Assembly (NCBI GenBank): GCA_003451715.1
Contig: DMJN01000120.1
Location: 1 to 13,093 of the forward strand
Source of the DNA: Gammaproteobacteria bacterium
Lineage (GTDB): Bacteria > Pseudomonadota > Gammaproteobacteria > Pseudomonadales > Pseudohongiellaceae
DNA length: 13,093 bases
Reading direction: 5' to 3'
This document shows, one piece after another, positions 1-5,181 of this stretch (positions within the stretch are counted from its first letter, which is position 1; each line of letters begins with the position of its first letter). The translations under genes and the position numbers were made by a program. The notes under the pieces were generated by a model, which did no database searches, was not told the origin of the DNA, and saw only the letters and a list, made by a program, of their open reading frames with translations.

Positions 1-79
1 TCACCAGACCATCGTTGATGGAAAACTCGGAGTGTAGTCGCAGATGGGCGAAGTGTTGACAGGGCGAATTTTCAGGCAT
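1..79 (-). CDS. dnaE: DNA polymerase III subunit alpha, N-terminal fragment (runs off window)
   Basis: Only the first 26 codons are inside the window. They read MPEN...CQHF followed by AHLRLHSEFSINDGLV, which is the start of the PHP domain of the replicative polymerase catalytic subunit (the HLRLHSEFS.DG block is highly conserved in DnaE). The subunit performs leading- and lagging-strand synthesis within the Pol III core. I chose the ATG at 77-79 because an in-frame TAA lies four codons upstream with no other ATG between. No good Shine-Dalgarno sequence precedes it; the leader is A-rich. Its place after rnhB, separated by 130 bp, is the usual gammaproteobacterial arrangement and supports the call despite the short length. 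The gene continues beyond base 1, so nothing can be said about its integrity. Confidence 0.9.
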   Translation of the reverse strand, partial: MPENSPCQHFAHLRLHSEFSINDGLV

Positions 80-209
80 GCAAATCGTTTATTTTCGGTT
101 AGGCAACAAGGGTTTGTCGGTCGGCTTCTCAGACACACAATTTAACCGATTACGGCTCTGGCATAAAGCCGCGAAGTGCTCTGTTTAATTCGCCTCTGCT
201 GAACCGTCG
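80..209 (-). other. rnhB-dnaE spacer with a weak hairpin
   Basis: This 130-bp gap holds no ORF of note. A short inverted repeat (CGGCT at 153-157, AGCCG at 167-171, 9-nt loop) could form a small hairpin in the minus-strand transcript. It has no following T-run, so it is not a convincing intrinsic terminator. I looked for a sigma-70 promoter for dnaE on the minus strand and found no -35/-10 pair good enough to call. Confidence 0.3.
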
Positions 210-812
210 CTAACTTAGCAATTCGGCAACTGGCCGGAAAGATCGACGATGGATTTCACAGGGCCCCAGTTTTCTAAGCGCCTCTATATGCCCCCTGGTG
301 GGGTAGCCTTTGTGCCGTGCGAACCCATAACCGGGATAGACTCGATCCAGCTCAATCATTTCTCTGTCCCGGGTAATTTTGGCGATGACAGACGCGGCCG
401 CGATGGCCGGAACCCGGGCGTCGCCTTTGACGATGGCCTGTGACGGGTAGGACCACTTGGGGCAGTGGTTGCCGTCGACATAGACGAACTCCGGTTGCAG
501 TTCCAATGCAGCGACTGCCCGGTGCATTGCCAGCAGGCTGGCCTGCAGAATATTCAGCCGATCGATCTCTGCCACACTGGCACGCGCCACAGCCCAGGCA
601 CTCGCCCTGTCGATTATGCGTGCATAACAGTCATGGCGCCGTTTCTCAGTGAGCTTTTTTGAATCATCGAGCCCCTCGATTGGCTTGAGTGGATCTAGTA
701 TTACCGCAGCTGCCACCACGTCACCCGCCAGCGGTCCCCTGCCCACCTCATCGGTACCGGCACTGATGCTGATCATCTCTTGCGTTGCCTGGAATTCGAA
801 TTGAACCTGCAT
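210..812 (-). CDS. rnhB: Ribonuclease HII
   Basis: This 200-residue protein has the full type 2 RNase H signature; the E. coli enzyme is 198. It cleaves the RNA strand of RNA-DNA hybrids and starts removal of single ribonucleotides misincorporated in DNA. Visible motifs are [10 protein letters not shown] (D21, E22), GLDDSKKL at about 48-55, YVDGNHCPK (D113) and [13 protein letters not shown] (D131). These give the D-E-D-D metal-binding carboxylates, and HKGYPT and HRRSF follow near the C-terminus. The ATG at 812 has AAGGG ten bases upstream and puts DEVGRG at residue 21, close to its usual position. An internal ATG at codon 13 is a possible but less likely start. The gene begins 21 bp after lpxB and is probably cotranscribed with it. 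Confidence 0.96.
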   Translation of the reverse strand: MQVQFEFQATQEMISISAGTDEVGRGPLAGDVVAAAVILDPLKPIEGLDDSKKLTEKRRHDCYARIIDRASAWAVARASVAEIDRLNILQASLLAMHRAVAALELQPEFVYVDGNHCPKWSYPSQAIVKGDARVPAIAAASVIAKITRDREMIELDRVYPGYGFARHKGYPTRGHIEALRKLGPCEIHRRSFRPVAELLS

Positions 813-833
813 GTAGCGGGAACCCTTTGGTAC

Positions 834-1997
834 TTACTCTGAATCCAGCAATTTTACTATCGCAGCAGCGGCGCTGGCGGAGGCATTCATTCGCAAACCA
901 CGATGAATCTCATCAAATTCCTGCATCATGGCGACGTGATGCTCACTGTCTTCCGCCTGCCCCTGCAGCTGCCTGGTAATCTCACGGTTGAGGGATTCGA
1001 CGGTGAGAGCATGTTGCATGAGTTCGGGCACCAGTTGCTTGCCGGCCAACAGGTTAGGTAGTGCGACAAAGGGAATTTTCACCAGGCGAGATGCAATAGC
1101 CCAGGTGATCGCCGCCAGCTTGTAACAGACTATCATCGGCCGGCGCAATAACATCGCCTCCAGGGTCGCGGTGCCCGATGCCATCACCACCAGATCGGCG
1201 GCACTCATGGCTTCCTGGGAATCATCCGTCAGTTGAAATTGATCCACGCCGAGGATTCCTGAGCCGTGTAGCAGCTCATCGATCTGACGCTTCGTCTCGA
1301 CACCTGCGGCGGGTATTATGAATTTCAGCGCCGGATTCCCTTGCAGGCTTTCTATGGCTGCCTCCAGGAAAACCGGCCCCAGCCGCTTGATTTCTCCCGC
1401 GCGGCTACCTGGCAGTAAGGCTATGACGCGATCGGTTTCTGCCAGGCCGAGCTGGGCACGACTGGCGAGCCTGTTATCTTCGAAACCGATCTGGTCCGCC
1501 AGGGGATGACCGACACAGGCTACCTCAATATCATGTTGTTGGTAGATTCCGGTTTCGAATGGAAACAGCGTCAACATAAGGTCGACGGCCCGCCCTATCT
1601 TGAAGATACGTTTAGCCCTGTAGGCCCATACGCTGGGACTGACGTAGTGGATAGTCCTGATATTGTGTTGCTTGAGGCTGGTCTCCAAGCGCAGGTTGAA
1701 GTCGGGGGAATCGATGCCGATGAAAGCAGCCGGTGGATTGGCTATTAATCTGCGCTGCAAGTCTCGCTTTATCTTCAGCAGTTCCGGCAAGCGGCCCAGT
1801 GGCTCGACAAATCCCATGACGAACAGCCTCTGCATAGGAACAAGTGACTCACAGCCCAGTGCCACCATCAGCGGACCGCCTATACCGAAAAATTCCGCTG
1901 TGGGATAGTGTTCTCGTAATGCTTTGATAAGATCGGCACCGAGAATATCTCCGGATTTTTCACCGGCAACAATGCCGAATCGCAGTGGCTTGGTCAT
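834..1997 (-). CDS. lpxB: Lipid-A-disaccharide synthase
   Basis: This is a GT19-family glycosyltransferase of 387 residues (E. coli 382). It joins UDP-2,3-diacylglucosamine to lipid X to give the beta-1,6 lipid A disaccharide at the cytoplasmic face of the inner membrane. Recognisable blocks are VAGEKSGDILGA (10-21), FIGIDSPDFN with the conserved D98, HYVSPSVWAYRAKR (117-130), LPGSR (195-199), MASGTATLEAML (272-283) and LPNLLAGKQLVPEL (313-326). The nucleotide loop AGEKSGD carries Lys where Ala, Thr or Pro is more usual, which is probably neutral. The ATG is fixed by an in-frame TAG three codons upstream. No Shine-Dalgarno sequence is visible before it (the leader reads GCCACCT), unlike its neighbours. 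A 76-bp spacer separates it from lpxA; in E. coli the two genes abut. Confidence 0.97.
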   Translation of the reverse strand: MTKPLRFGIVAGEKSGDILGADLIKALREHYPTAEFFGIGGPLMVALGCESLVPMQRLFVMGFVEPLGRLPELLKIKRDLQRRLIANPPAAFIGIDSPDFNLRLETSLKQHNIRTIHYVSPSVWAYRAKRIFKIGRAVDLMLTLFPFETGIYQQHDIEVACVGHPLADQIGFEDNRLASRAQLGLAETDRVIALLPGSRAGEIKRLGPVFLEAAIESLQGNPALKFIIPAAGVETKRQIDELLHGSGILGVDQFQLTDDSQEAMSAADLVVMASGTATLEAMLLRRPMIVCYKLAAITWAIASRLVKIPFVALPNLLAGKQLVPELMQHALTVESLNREITRQLQGQAEDSEHHVAMMQEFDEIHRGLRMNASASAAAAIVKLLDSE

Positions 1998-2024
1998 AGG
2001 TGGCTATTGAAAAACGCAATCAAT

Positions 2025-2065
2025 GACGCAATTTCGCAGGCATATGTCGAACTGTCAATTGCGTC
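2025..2065 (-). repeat. Perfect 9-bp inverted repeat in the lpxA-lpxB spacer
   Basis: In the minus-strand transcript GACGCAATT (2057-2065) is followed after 23 nt by its exact complement AATTGCGTC (2025-2033). Inside the loop TCG and CGA can extend the helix past a 6-nt bulge. On the plus strand the core heptamer ACGCAAT occurs at 2014-2020 and 2026-2032, 12 bp apart in direct orientation, and inverted at 2058-2064. So one motif appears three times within 51 bp. No T-run follows, so it is not a simple terminator. It could be an mRNA structure between two cistrons or a protein-binding site; the sequence does not decide. Confidence 0.5.
2030..2058 (-). promoter_or_regulatory. Possible weak promoter upstream of lpxB
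   Basis: The minus strand carries a perfect -35 hexamer TTGACA (plus 2053-2058). Exactly 17 bp downstream is GAAATT (plus 2030-2035), a poor -10 that matches TATAAT at only 3 of 6 positions. The pair overlaps the inverted repeat. I list it because of the perfect -35 and spacing, but the -10 makes it a low-confidence candidate for internal transcription of lpxB-rnhB-dnaE. Confidence 0.18.
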
Positions 2066-2073
2066 TTGGGAGC

Positions 2074-2844
2074 CTATCTGTGGATGCCTTTCTCGGAAGA
2101 TTCCAGCGAATCCACTAACACCTGCAGGGCATCGCAGTTTTCCCGCATGGCTTTAATCTGATCTATGGCTTCCTGCAGGCTGTAGTTGCGTTTGTAGATA
2201 ATCTTGAAGGCCTCTCTGATCTCGGCAATTGTGTCTTTGTCGAAGCCACGGCGCTCCAATCCGATGGCGTTGATTGAGCGTACCGACGCGGGACGCCCAC
2301 TGCATATCATGAAGGCTGGAATATCATTGGTGATGTGGGTCATGCCACCGACCATGGCGTGAGCACCAATCTTGAGAAACTGATTAATCCCAGCGTAGCC
2401 TCCCAGTATCGCCCAGTCGCCAACTACCACATGACCGGATATACCCACATTATTGGCAAGTACTGTATGGCTGCCGATGATGCAGTCATGGGCAATATGC
2501 ACATAGGGCATCATCAGGTTATCGCTGCCGATGCGGGTCATGCCACCACCGACTCCGGTTCCCCGGTGCAGCGTTACCCCTTCTCTGAAAATATTGTTAT
2601 CGCCGATTTCCAGCCAGGTTTCTTCACCTTCGAATTTTTTATCGGCCGGATCTTCACCGATCGAGCTGAATTGGAAGATGCGGTTACCCTCTCCCAGACG
2701 GGTGTTGCTGCGAATGACGATATGAGAATCGAGAACCGAACCGGCACCGATCGTGACGTTTTCACCGACGATGCACCAGGGTCCGATCTGCGCGTCCACG
2801 GCAATGGACGCGCTGGGCTCAATCTTGGCACTGGGATCTATCAT
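2074..2844 (-). CDS. lpxA: UDP-N-acetylglucosamine O-acyltransferase
   Basis: This cytoplasmic left-handed beta-helix homotrimer has 256 residues (E. coli 262). It transfers a 3-hydroxyacyl chain from acyl carrier protein to the 3-OH of UDP-GlcNAc, the first step of lipid A synthesis. Hexapeptide repeats run from about 5 to 180, followed by an alpha-helical C-terminal domain. The catalytic histidine is H119 in VHIAHDC, equivalent to E. coli H125. NRIFQFSSIGEDPADKKF (54-71) and GLERRGF (195-201) are family landmarks. In the segment IGAHAMVGGM the residue aligned with the E. coli acyl-ruler Gly173 is Gly167; Pseudomonas has Met there. A long (about C14) acyl donor is therefore more likely than C10, by analogy. 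The ATG has an AGGGAG Shine-Dalgarno (2851-2856) six bases upstream. It lies 55 bp after fabZ. Confidence 0.98.
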   Translation of the reverse strand: MIDPSAKIEPSASIAVDAQIGPWCIVGENVTIGAGSVLDSHIVIRSNTRLGEGNRIFQFSSIGEDPADKKFEGEETWLEIGDNNIFREGVTLHRGTGVGGGMTRIGSDNLMMPYVHIAHDCIIGSHTVLANNVGISGHVVVGDWAILGGYAGINQFLKIGAHAMVGGMTHITNDIPAFMICSGRPASVRSINAIGLERRGFDKDTIAEIREAFKIIYKRNYSLQEAIDQIKAMRENCDALQVLVDSLESSEKGIHR

Positions 2845-2850
2845 CTAAGA

Positions 2851-2856
2851 CTCCCT
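2851..2856 (-). promoter_or_regulatory. Shine-Dalgarno site of lpxA
   Basis: AGGGAG on the minus strand ends six bases before the ATG at 2844. It is one of the strongest ribosome-binding sites in the window and fixes the lpxA start. Confidence 0.75.
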
Positions 2857-2899
2857 GGATAGCTCAGCTCGACTCTCTCTCACCAGAGGATGCATCACA

Positions 2900-3349
2900 T
2901 TAATCGACCACAACCTGGCGTTCGGCACATATGATACTCATGTTGCCAACCAATTCATCGTCAACCGAGGCGCGGGCGGAGAACTTGTAGATACCGCGTC
3001 TATTGGTGATGACATTAACCTCCATACGCAGCTGATCACCCGGAACAACGGGGCGTCGTAGTCGAACATCGTCACACCCGACAAAATAATACCGGTAACC
3101 ATCCTTGGGTTTCTTATCCTGGCTCTTGAATCCAAGCACACCGGCTGCCTGAGCACAGGCTTCGATTATCAGCACGCCCGGCATGATAGGCTCATGGGGG
3201 AAGTGTCCCTGAAAGTAGGGCTCGTTATTGGTTACATTCTTGTAGGCCACGATCGATTTACCGAGGTCCATCTCAACCACCCTGTCCACTAACAGAAATG
3301 GATAGCGCTGTGGGAGGTATTCTTTGATTTCCTGAATGTCTAATAACAT
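2900..3349 (-). CDS. fabZ: 3-hydroxyacyl-[acyl-carrier-protein] dehydratase
   Basis: This hot-dog-fold dehydratase has 149 residues (E. coli 151). It removes water from 3-hydroxyacyl-ACP to give trans-2-enoyl-ACP during fatty acid elongation. It uses the same 3-hydroxyacyl-ACP pool that LpxA and LpxD draw on, which explains its place among the lpx genes. The N-terminal segment [17 protein letters not shown] is typical. The active-site block [23 protein letters not shown] gives catalytic H49 and E63. [21 protein letters not shown] (87-107) completes the substrate tunnel region. The ATG start is preceded only by a weak purine stretch (AGAGAA). It sits between lpxD (72 bp upstream) and lpxA (55 bp downstream) and is probably in the same transcript. 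Confidence 0.98.
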   Translation of the reverse strand: MLLDIQEIKEYLPQRYPFLLVDRVVEMDLGKSIVAYKNVTNNEPYFQGHFPHEPIMPGVLIIEACAQAAGVLGFKSQDKKPKDGYRYYFVGCDDVRLRRPVVPGDQLRMEVNVITNRRGIYKFSARASVDDELVGNMSIICAERQVVVD

Positions 3350-3374
3350 GGCTATTCTCTGCGTAGCTTCTTAT

Positions 3375-3394
3375 CCGCTCAATCCGATTAGCGG
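3375..3394 (-). repeat. Near-palindrome in the lpxD-fabZ spacer
   Basis: In the 72-bp gap the minus strand reads CCGCTAATCGGATTGAGCGG. This is two arms that pair except for one bulged G and a short loop. An 11-bp palindrome, AGCGGCCCGCT on the plus strand, overlaps it at 3390-3400. There is no T-run downstream, so an intercistronic mRNA hairpin is more likely than a terminator. Function unknown. Confidence 0.3.
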
Positions 3395-3421
3395 CCCGCT
3401 GTCCGACTTTAATTCAGACAA

Positions 3422-4453
3422 TTAGTTCTTATCGTTTGTCTTCTCTAATTCTTTGAGCCTTCTGGCAATACTGTCCAATTGCGCAAACCTGACTATGCTG
3501 CGTTTCCAGTCCTTTGTTTTCATCTGACCGGTTCCGGAAGAATAGATGCCTGCTTCCTTGATAGACTGGCTCACTAATGACATAGCACTTACCTGCACCT
3601 TGTCAGCAATTGTTATGTGACCCACTGCGCCCGAAGCCCCTCCCATCACGCAATACTTGCCTAGTTTGACACTACCGGCAATTGCCGTACAACCACAGAT
3701 TACTGAGTGCGCCCCGATATGGCAGTTATGCCCAATCTGTACCTGGTTATCAATTTTTACACCGTGCTCGATAATCGTGTCGTCTATCGCGCCGCGATCT
3801 ATAGTCGTTCCTGCACCAATCTCGACATCATCACCGACAATTACTGTTCCTAATTGGTGAATCTTCACCGATTTCTTACCATCGAAGGCAAACCCGAATC
3901 CATCCGCACCAATGACGGCAGCGGTGTGAATGATAGCATCGTTGCCGACAATTACACCGTGATAAAGAGTCACGTTGTTATACAGTTGACAGTTGGCTCC
4001 CAGCGTAGCTCCCCGGCCCAGGTAGCTATTGGCTCCAATGACGGAATTTGCACCTACACAGACGTCGGCTTCGATCACCGCATGTGGACCCACGCTCACC
4101 GAATCATCGAGCTGAGCCGAGGCATGTACACAGGCTGAGGCATGAATTCCTGCAGCAGATTCAGGGGTACGGTCGAACAAGGCGCTGGCTTGGGCGAAGC
4201 TTACATAAGGATTTGCAGAGACCAGTGCGCTTTGGGGGCAGGCATCGGCAAACCTGTCCTCGACGATTACAGCAGACGCCCTGGTAGATGATAGTTGGTT
4301 TATGTAGGCAGGATTACTTAGAAAACTCAACTGCCCGGGACTGGCATGCAATAGAGTACCCAGCCCCCGTATTTCACATTGATCGTCACCGACCAATTTC
4401 AAGTCTAAAAGTTCAGCTATTTCACCGAGTGTATAGCTTTTATTGTGTGCCAC
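3422..4453 (-). CDS. lpxD: UDP-3-O-(3-hydroxyacyl)glucosamine N-acyltransferase
   Basis: This trimeric left-handed beta-helix acyltransferase has 343 residues (E. coli 341). It adds the second 3-hydroxyacyl chain, to the 2-amino group of UDP-3-O-acylglucosamine, in lipid A synthesis. The N-terminal uridine-binding domain covers about 1-100 and contains LSFLSNPAY (42-50). Hexapeptide repeats run from about 103 to 300, and an alpha-helical tail RRLKELEK covers about 331-338. Family motifs are IGADGFGFAF (181-190), GAGTTIDRGAIDDTIIEHGVKIDN (213-236) and QIGHNCHIG (239-247) with the catalytic base H242 (E. coli H239). Translation starts at GTG (4451-4453); the nearest ATG is far downstream, so GTG is the only sensible start. 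Its Shine-Dalgarno sequence (GGGT) is weak. It follows skp by 29 bp. Confidence 0.97.
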   Translation of the reverse strand: MAHNKSYTLGEIAELLDLKLVGDDQCEIRGLGTLLHASPGQLSFLSNPAYINQLSSTRASAVIVEDRFADACPQSALVSANPYVSFAQASALFDRTPESAAGIHASACVHASAQLDDSVSVGPHAVIEADVCVGANSVIGANSYLGRGATLGANCQLYNNVTLYHGVIVGNDAIIHTAAVIGADGFGFAFDGKKSVKIHQLGTVIVGDDVEIGAGTTIDRGAIDDTIIEHGVKIDNQVQIGHNCHIGAHSVICGCTAIAGSVKLGKYCVMGGASGAVGHITIADKVQVSAMSLVSQSIKEAGIYSSGTGQMKTKDWKRSIVRFAQLDSIARRLKELEKTNDKN

Positions 4454-4482
4454 CTGACACTACCCGATAAGACTTGGATTGC

Positions 4483-5016
4483 CTATTGATCCCCGTCCGA
4501 GGAAGAGCCAGTGTTTTCATTTAGCTTGGCAGTCACTCGAGCCGTTATATCCAACACCGGGGCAAAATAAGGCGTACTATCCACATTCAGGATTAGATCG
4601 AAGCCACCTTCTGCTACGACATCGGTCACCGCTGCGGCCAGTTCTTCCTGCATGCTCTGTAGAAATTCCTGATTTTTTTCCTGCAAGGCAGCCTGCACAC
4701 GTTCCTGGATTAACTGCAGTTGCACCTGTAAATCCTGGGCATTGGAATTCATGCGGCGAATTTCTTCTTCGGACATGACTGCTTCGTTTTGCTGATACTC
4801 CTCCTGCAGCGCGGTTAACTGTTCGGTTAACTCATTAGCGCGCGTCTCATCAACACTGAATTCCTGCTCGAGCTCCTGTTGAACTACACGTGCTGCGTCG
4901 GAATTAAACAGTGCCTGCAGTGCATTTAGCACGCCAATTTTTGTGTCTTGCGCAAAGGCACCCTGGGAAACTAGCGCCAGGCTAAGGCATAGGATTAGGC
5001 TCTTGAATGTTTTCAC
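4483..5016 (-). CDS. skp: Periplasmic chaperone Skp/OmpH family, start revised
   Basis: This secreted chaperone holds unfolded outer-membrane proteins in the periplasm and delivers them to the BamA complex. I place the start at GTG 5014-5016 (177 residues). It has GGAG at a 7-base spacing, and its signal peptide MKTFKSLILCLSLALVSQGAFA then cuts before QDTKIG. A GTG six codons upstream (5034) has no ribosome-binding site and would add MNWRFN before the signal. The mature protein has the family's beta-strand, long coiled-coil arms (about 45-125, rich in Gln, Glu and Leu) and C-terminal GGFDLILNVDSTPYFAPVLDITA block. It is oddly acidic: I count 29 Asp/Glu against 9 Lys/Arg after cleavage, while E. 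coli Skp is strongly basic. It ends with a Ser/Asp tail (GSSSDGDQ). Confidence 0.93.
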   Translation of the reverse strand: MKTFKSLILCLSLALVSQGAFAQDTKIGVLNALQALFNSDAARVVQQELEQEFSVDETRANELTEQLTALQEEYQQNEAVMSEEEIRRMNSNAQDLQVQLQLIQERVQAALQEKNQEFLQSMQEELAAAVTDVVAEGGFDLILNVDSTPYFAPVLDITARVTAKLNENTGSSSDGDQ

Positions 5017-5023
5017 GTTAAAT

Positions 5024-5027
5024 CTCC
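5024..5027 (-). promoter_or_regulatory. Shine-Dalgarno site deciding the skp start
   Basis: GGAG on the minus strand sits seven bases before the GTG at 5016. The alternative upstream GTG at 5034 has only AT-rich sequence ahead of it. This spacing is the main reason for choosing the shorter reading frame. Confidence 0.7.
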
Positions 5028-5127
5028 AATTCACTTAAATCTGCTGTTTTTCGCGGCTGATTGTCTTATCCATATTTCCAGCAGACTTGTCTTCTATTCC
5101 ACTGTCACTACCGCAGCGCTTTTCTCT

Positions 5128-5143
5128 CATTGCCACCGCAATG
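5128..5143 (-). repeat. Hairpin in the bamA-skp spacer
   Basis: The minus strand reads CATTGC-GGTG-GCAATG, a perfect 6-bp stem with a 4-nt loop. It is not followed by a T-run, so it is unlikely to end transcription. It lies just downstream of the possible skp promoter at 5153-5181 and would then sit at the very 5' end of the skp mRNA. There it could protect the transcript, which is inference. Confidence 0.45.
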
Positions 5144-5152
5144 TGTCTAGTA

Positions 5153-5181
5153 CTTATAAATTTTCACCGCTTCGATTTCAC
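5153..5181 (-). promoter_or_regulatory. Possible sigma-70 promoter for skp-lpxD-fabZ
   Basis: On the minus strand GTGAAA (plus 5176-5181; 4 of 6 matches to TTGACA) is followed after exactly 17 bp by TATAAG (plus 5153-5158; 5 of 6 matches to TATAAT). The -35 begins on the last base of the bamA stop codon, so the element occupies the start of the longest spacer in the window (164 bp to the revised skp start). It would start an mRNA near 5146. No sigma-E-type GGAACTT element was found here. Confidence 0.33.

Noticed and set aside
153..171. Hairpin between rnhB and dnaE as an intrinsic terminator
   Set aside because: Five-bp stem, nine-nt loop and no T-run; does not meet the usual criteria.
2335..2862. 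Plus-strand open frame of 175 codons opposite lpxA
   Set aside because: It is antisense to a clear lpxA with intact catalytic motifs, shows no recognisable domain, and is explained by codon structure of the real gene.
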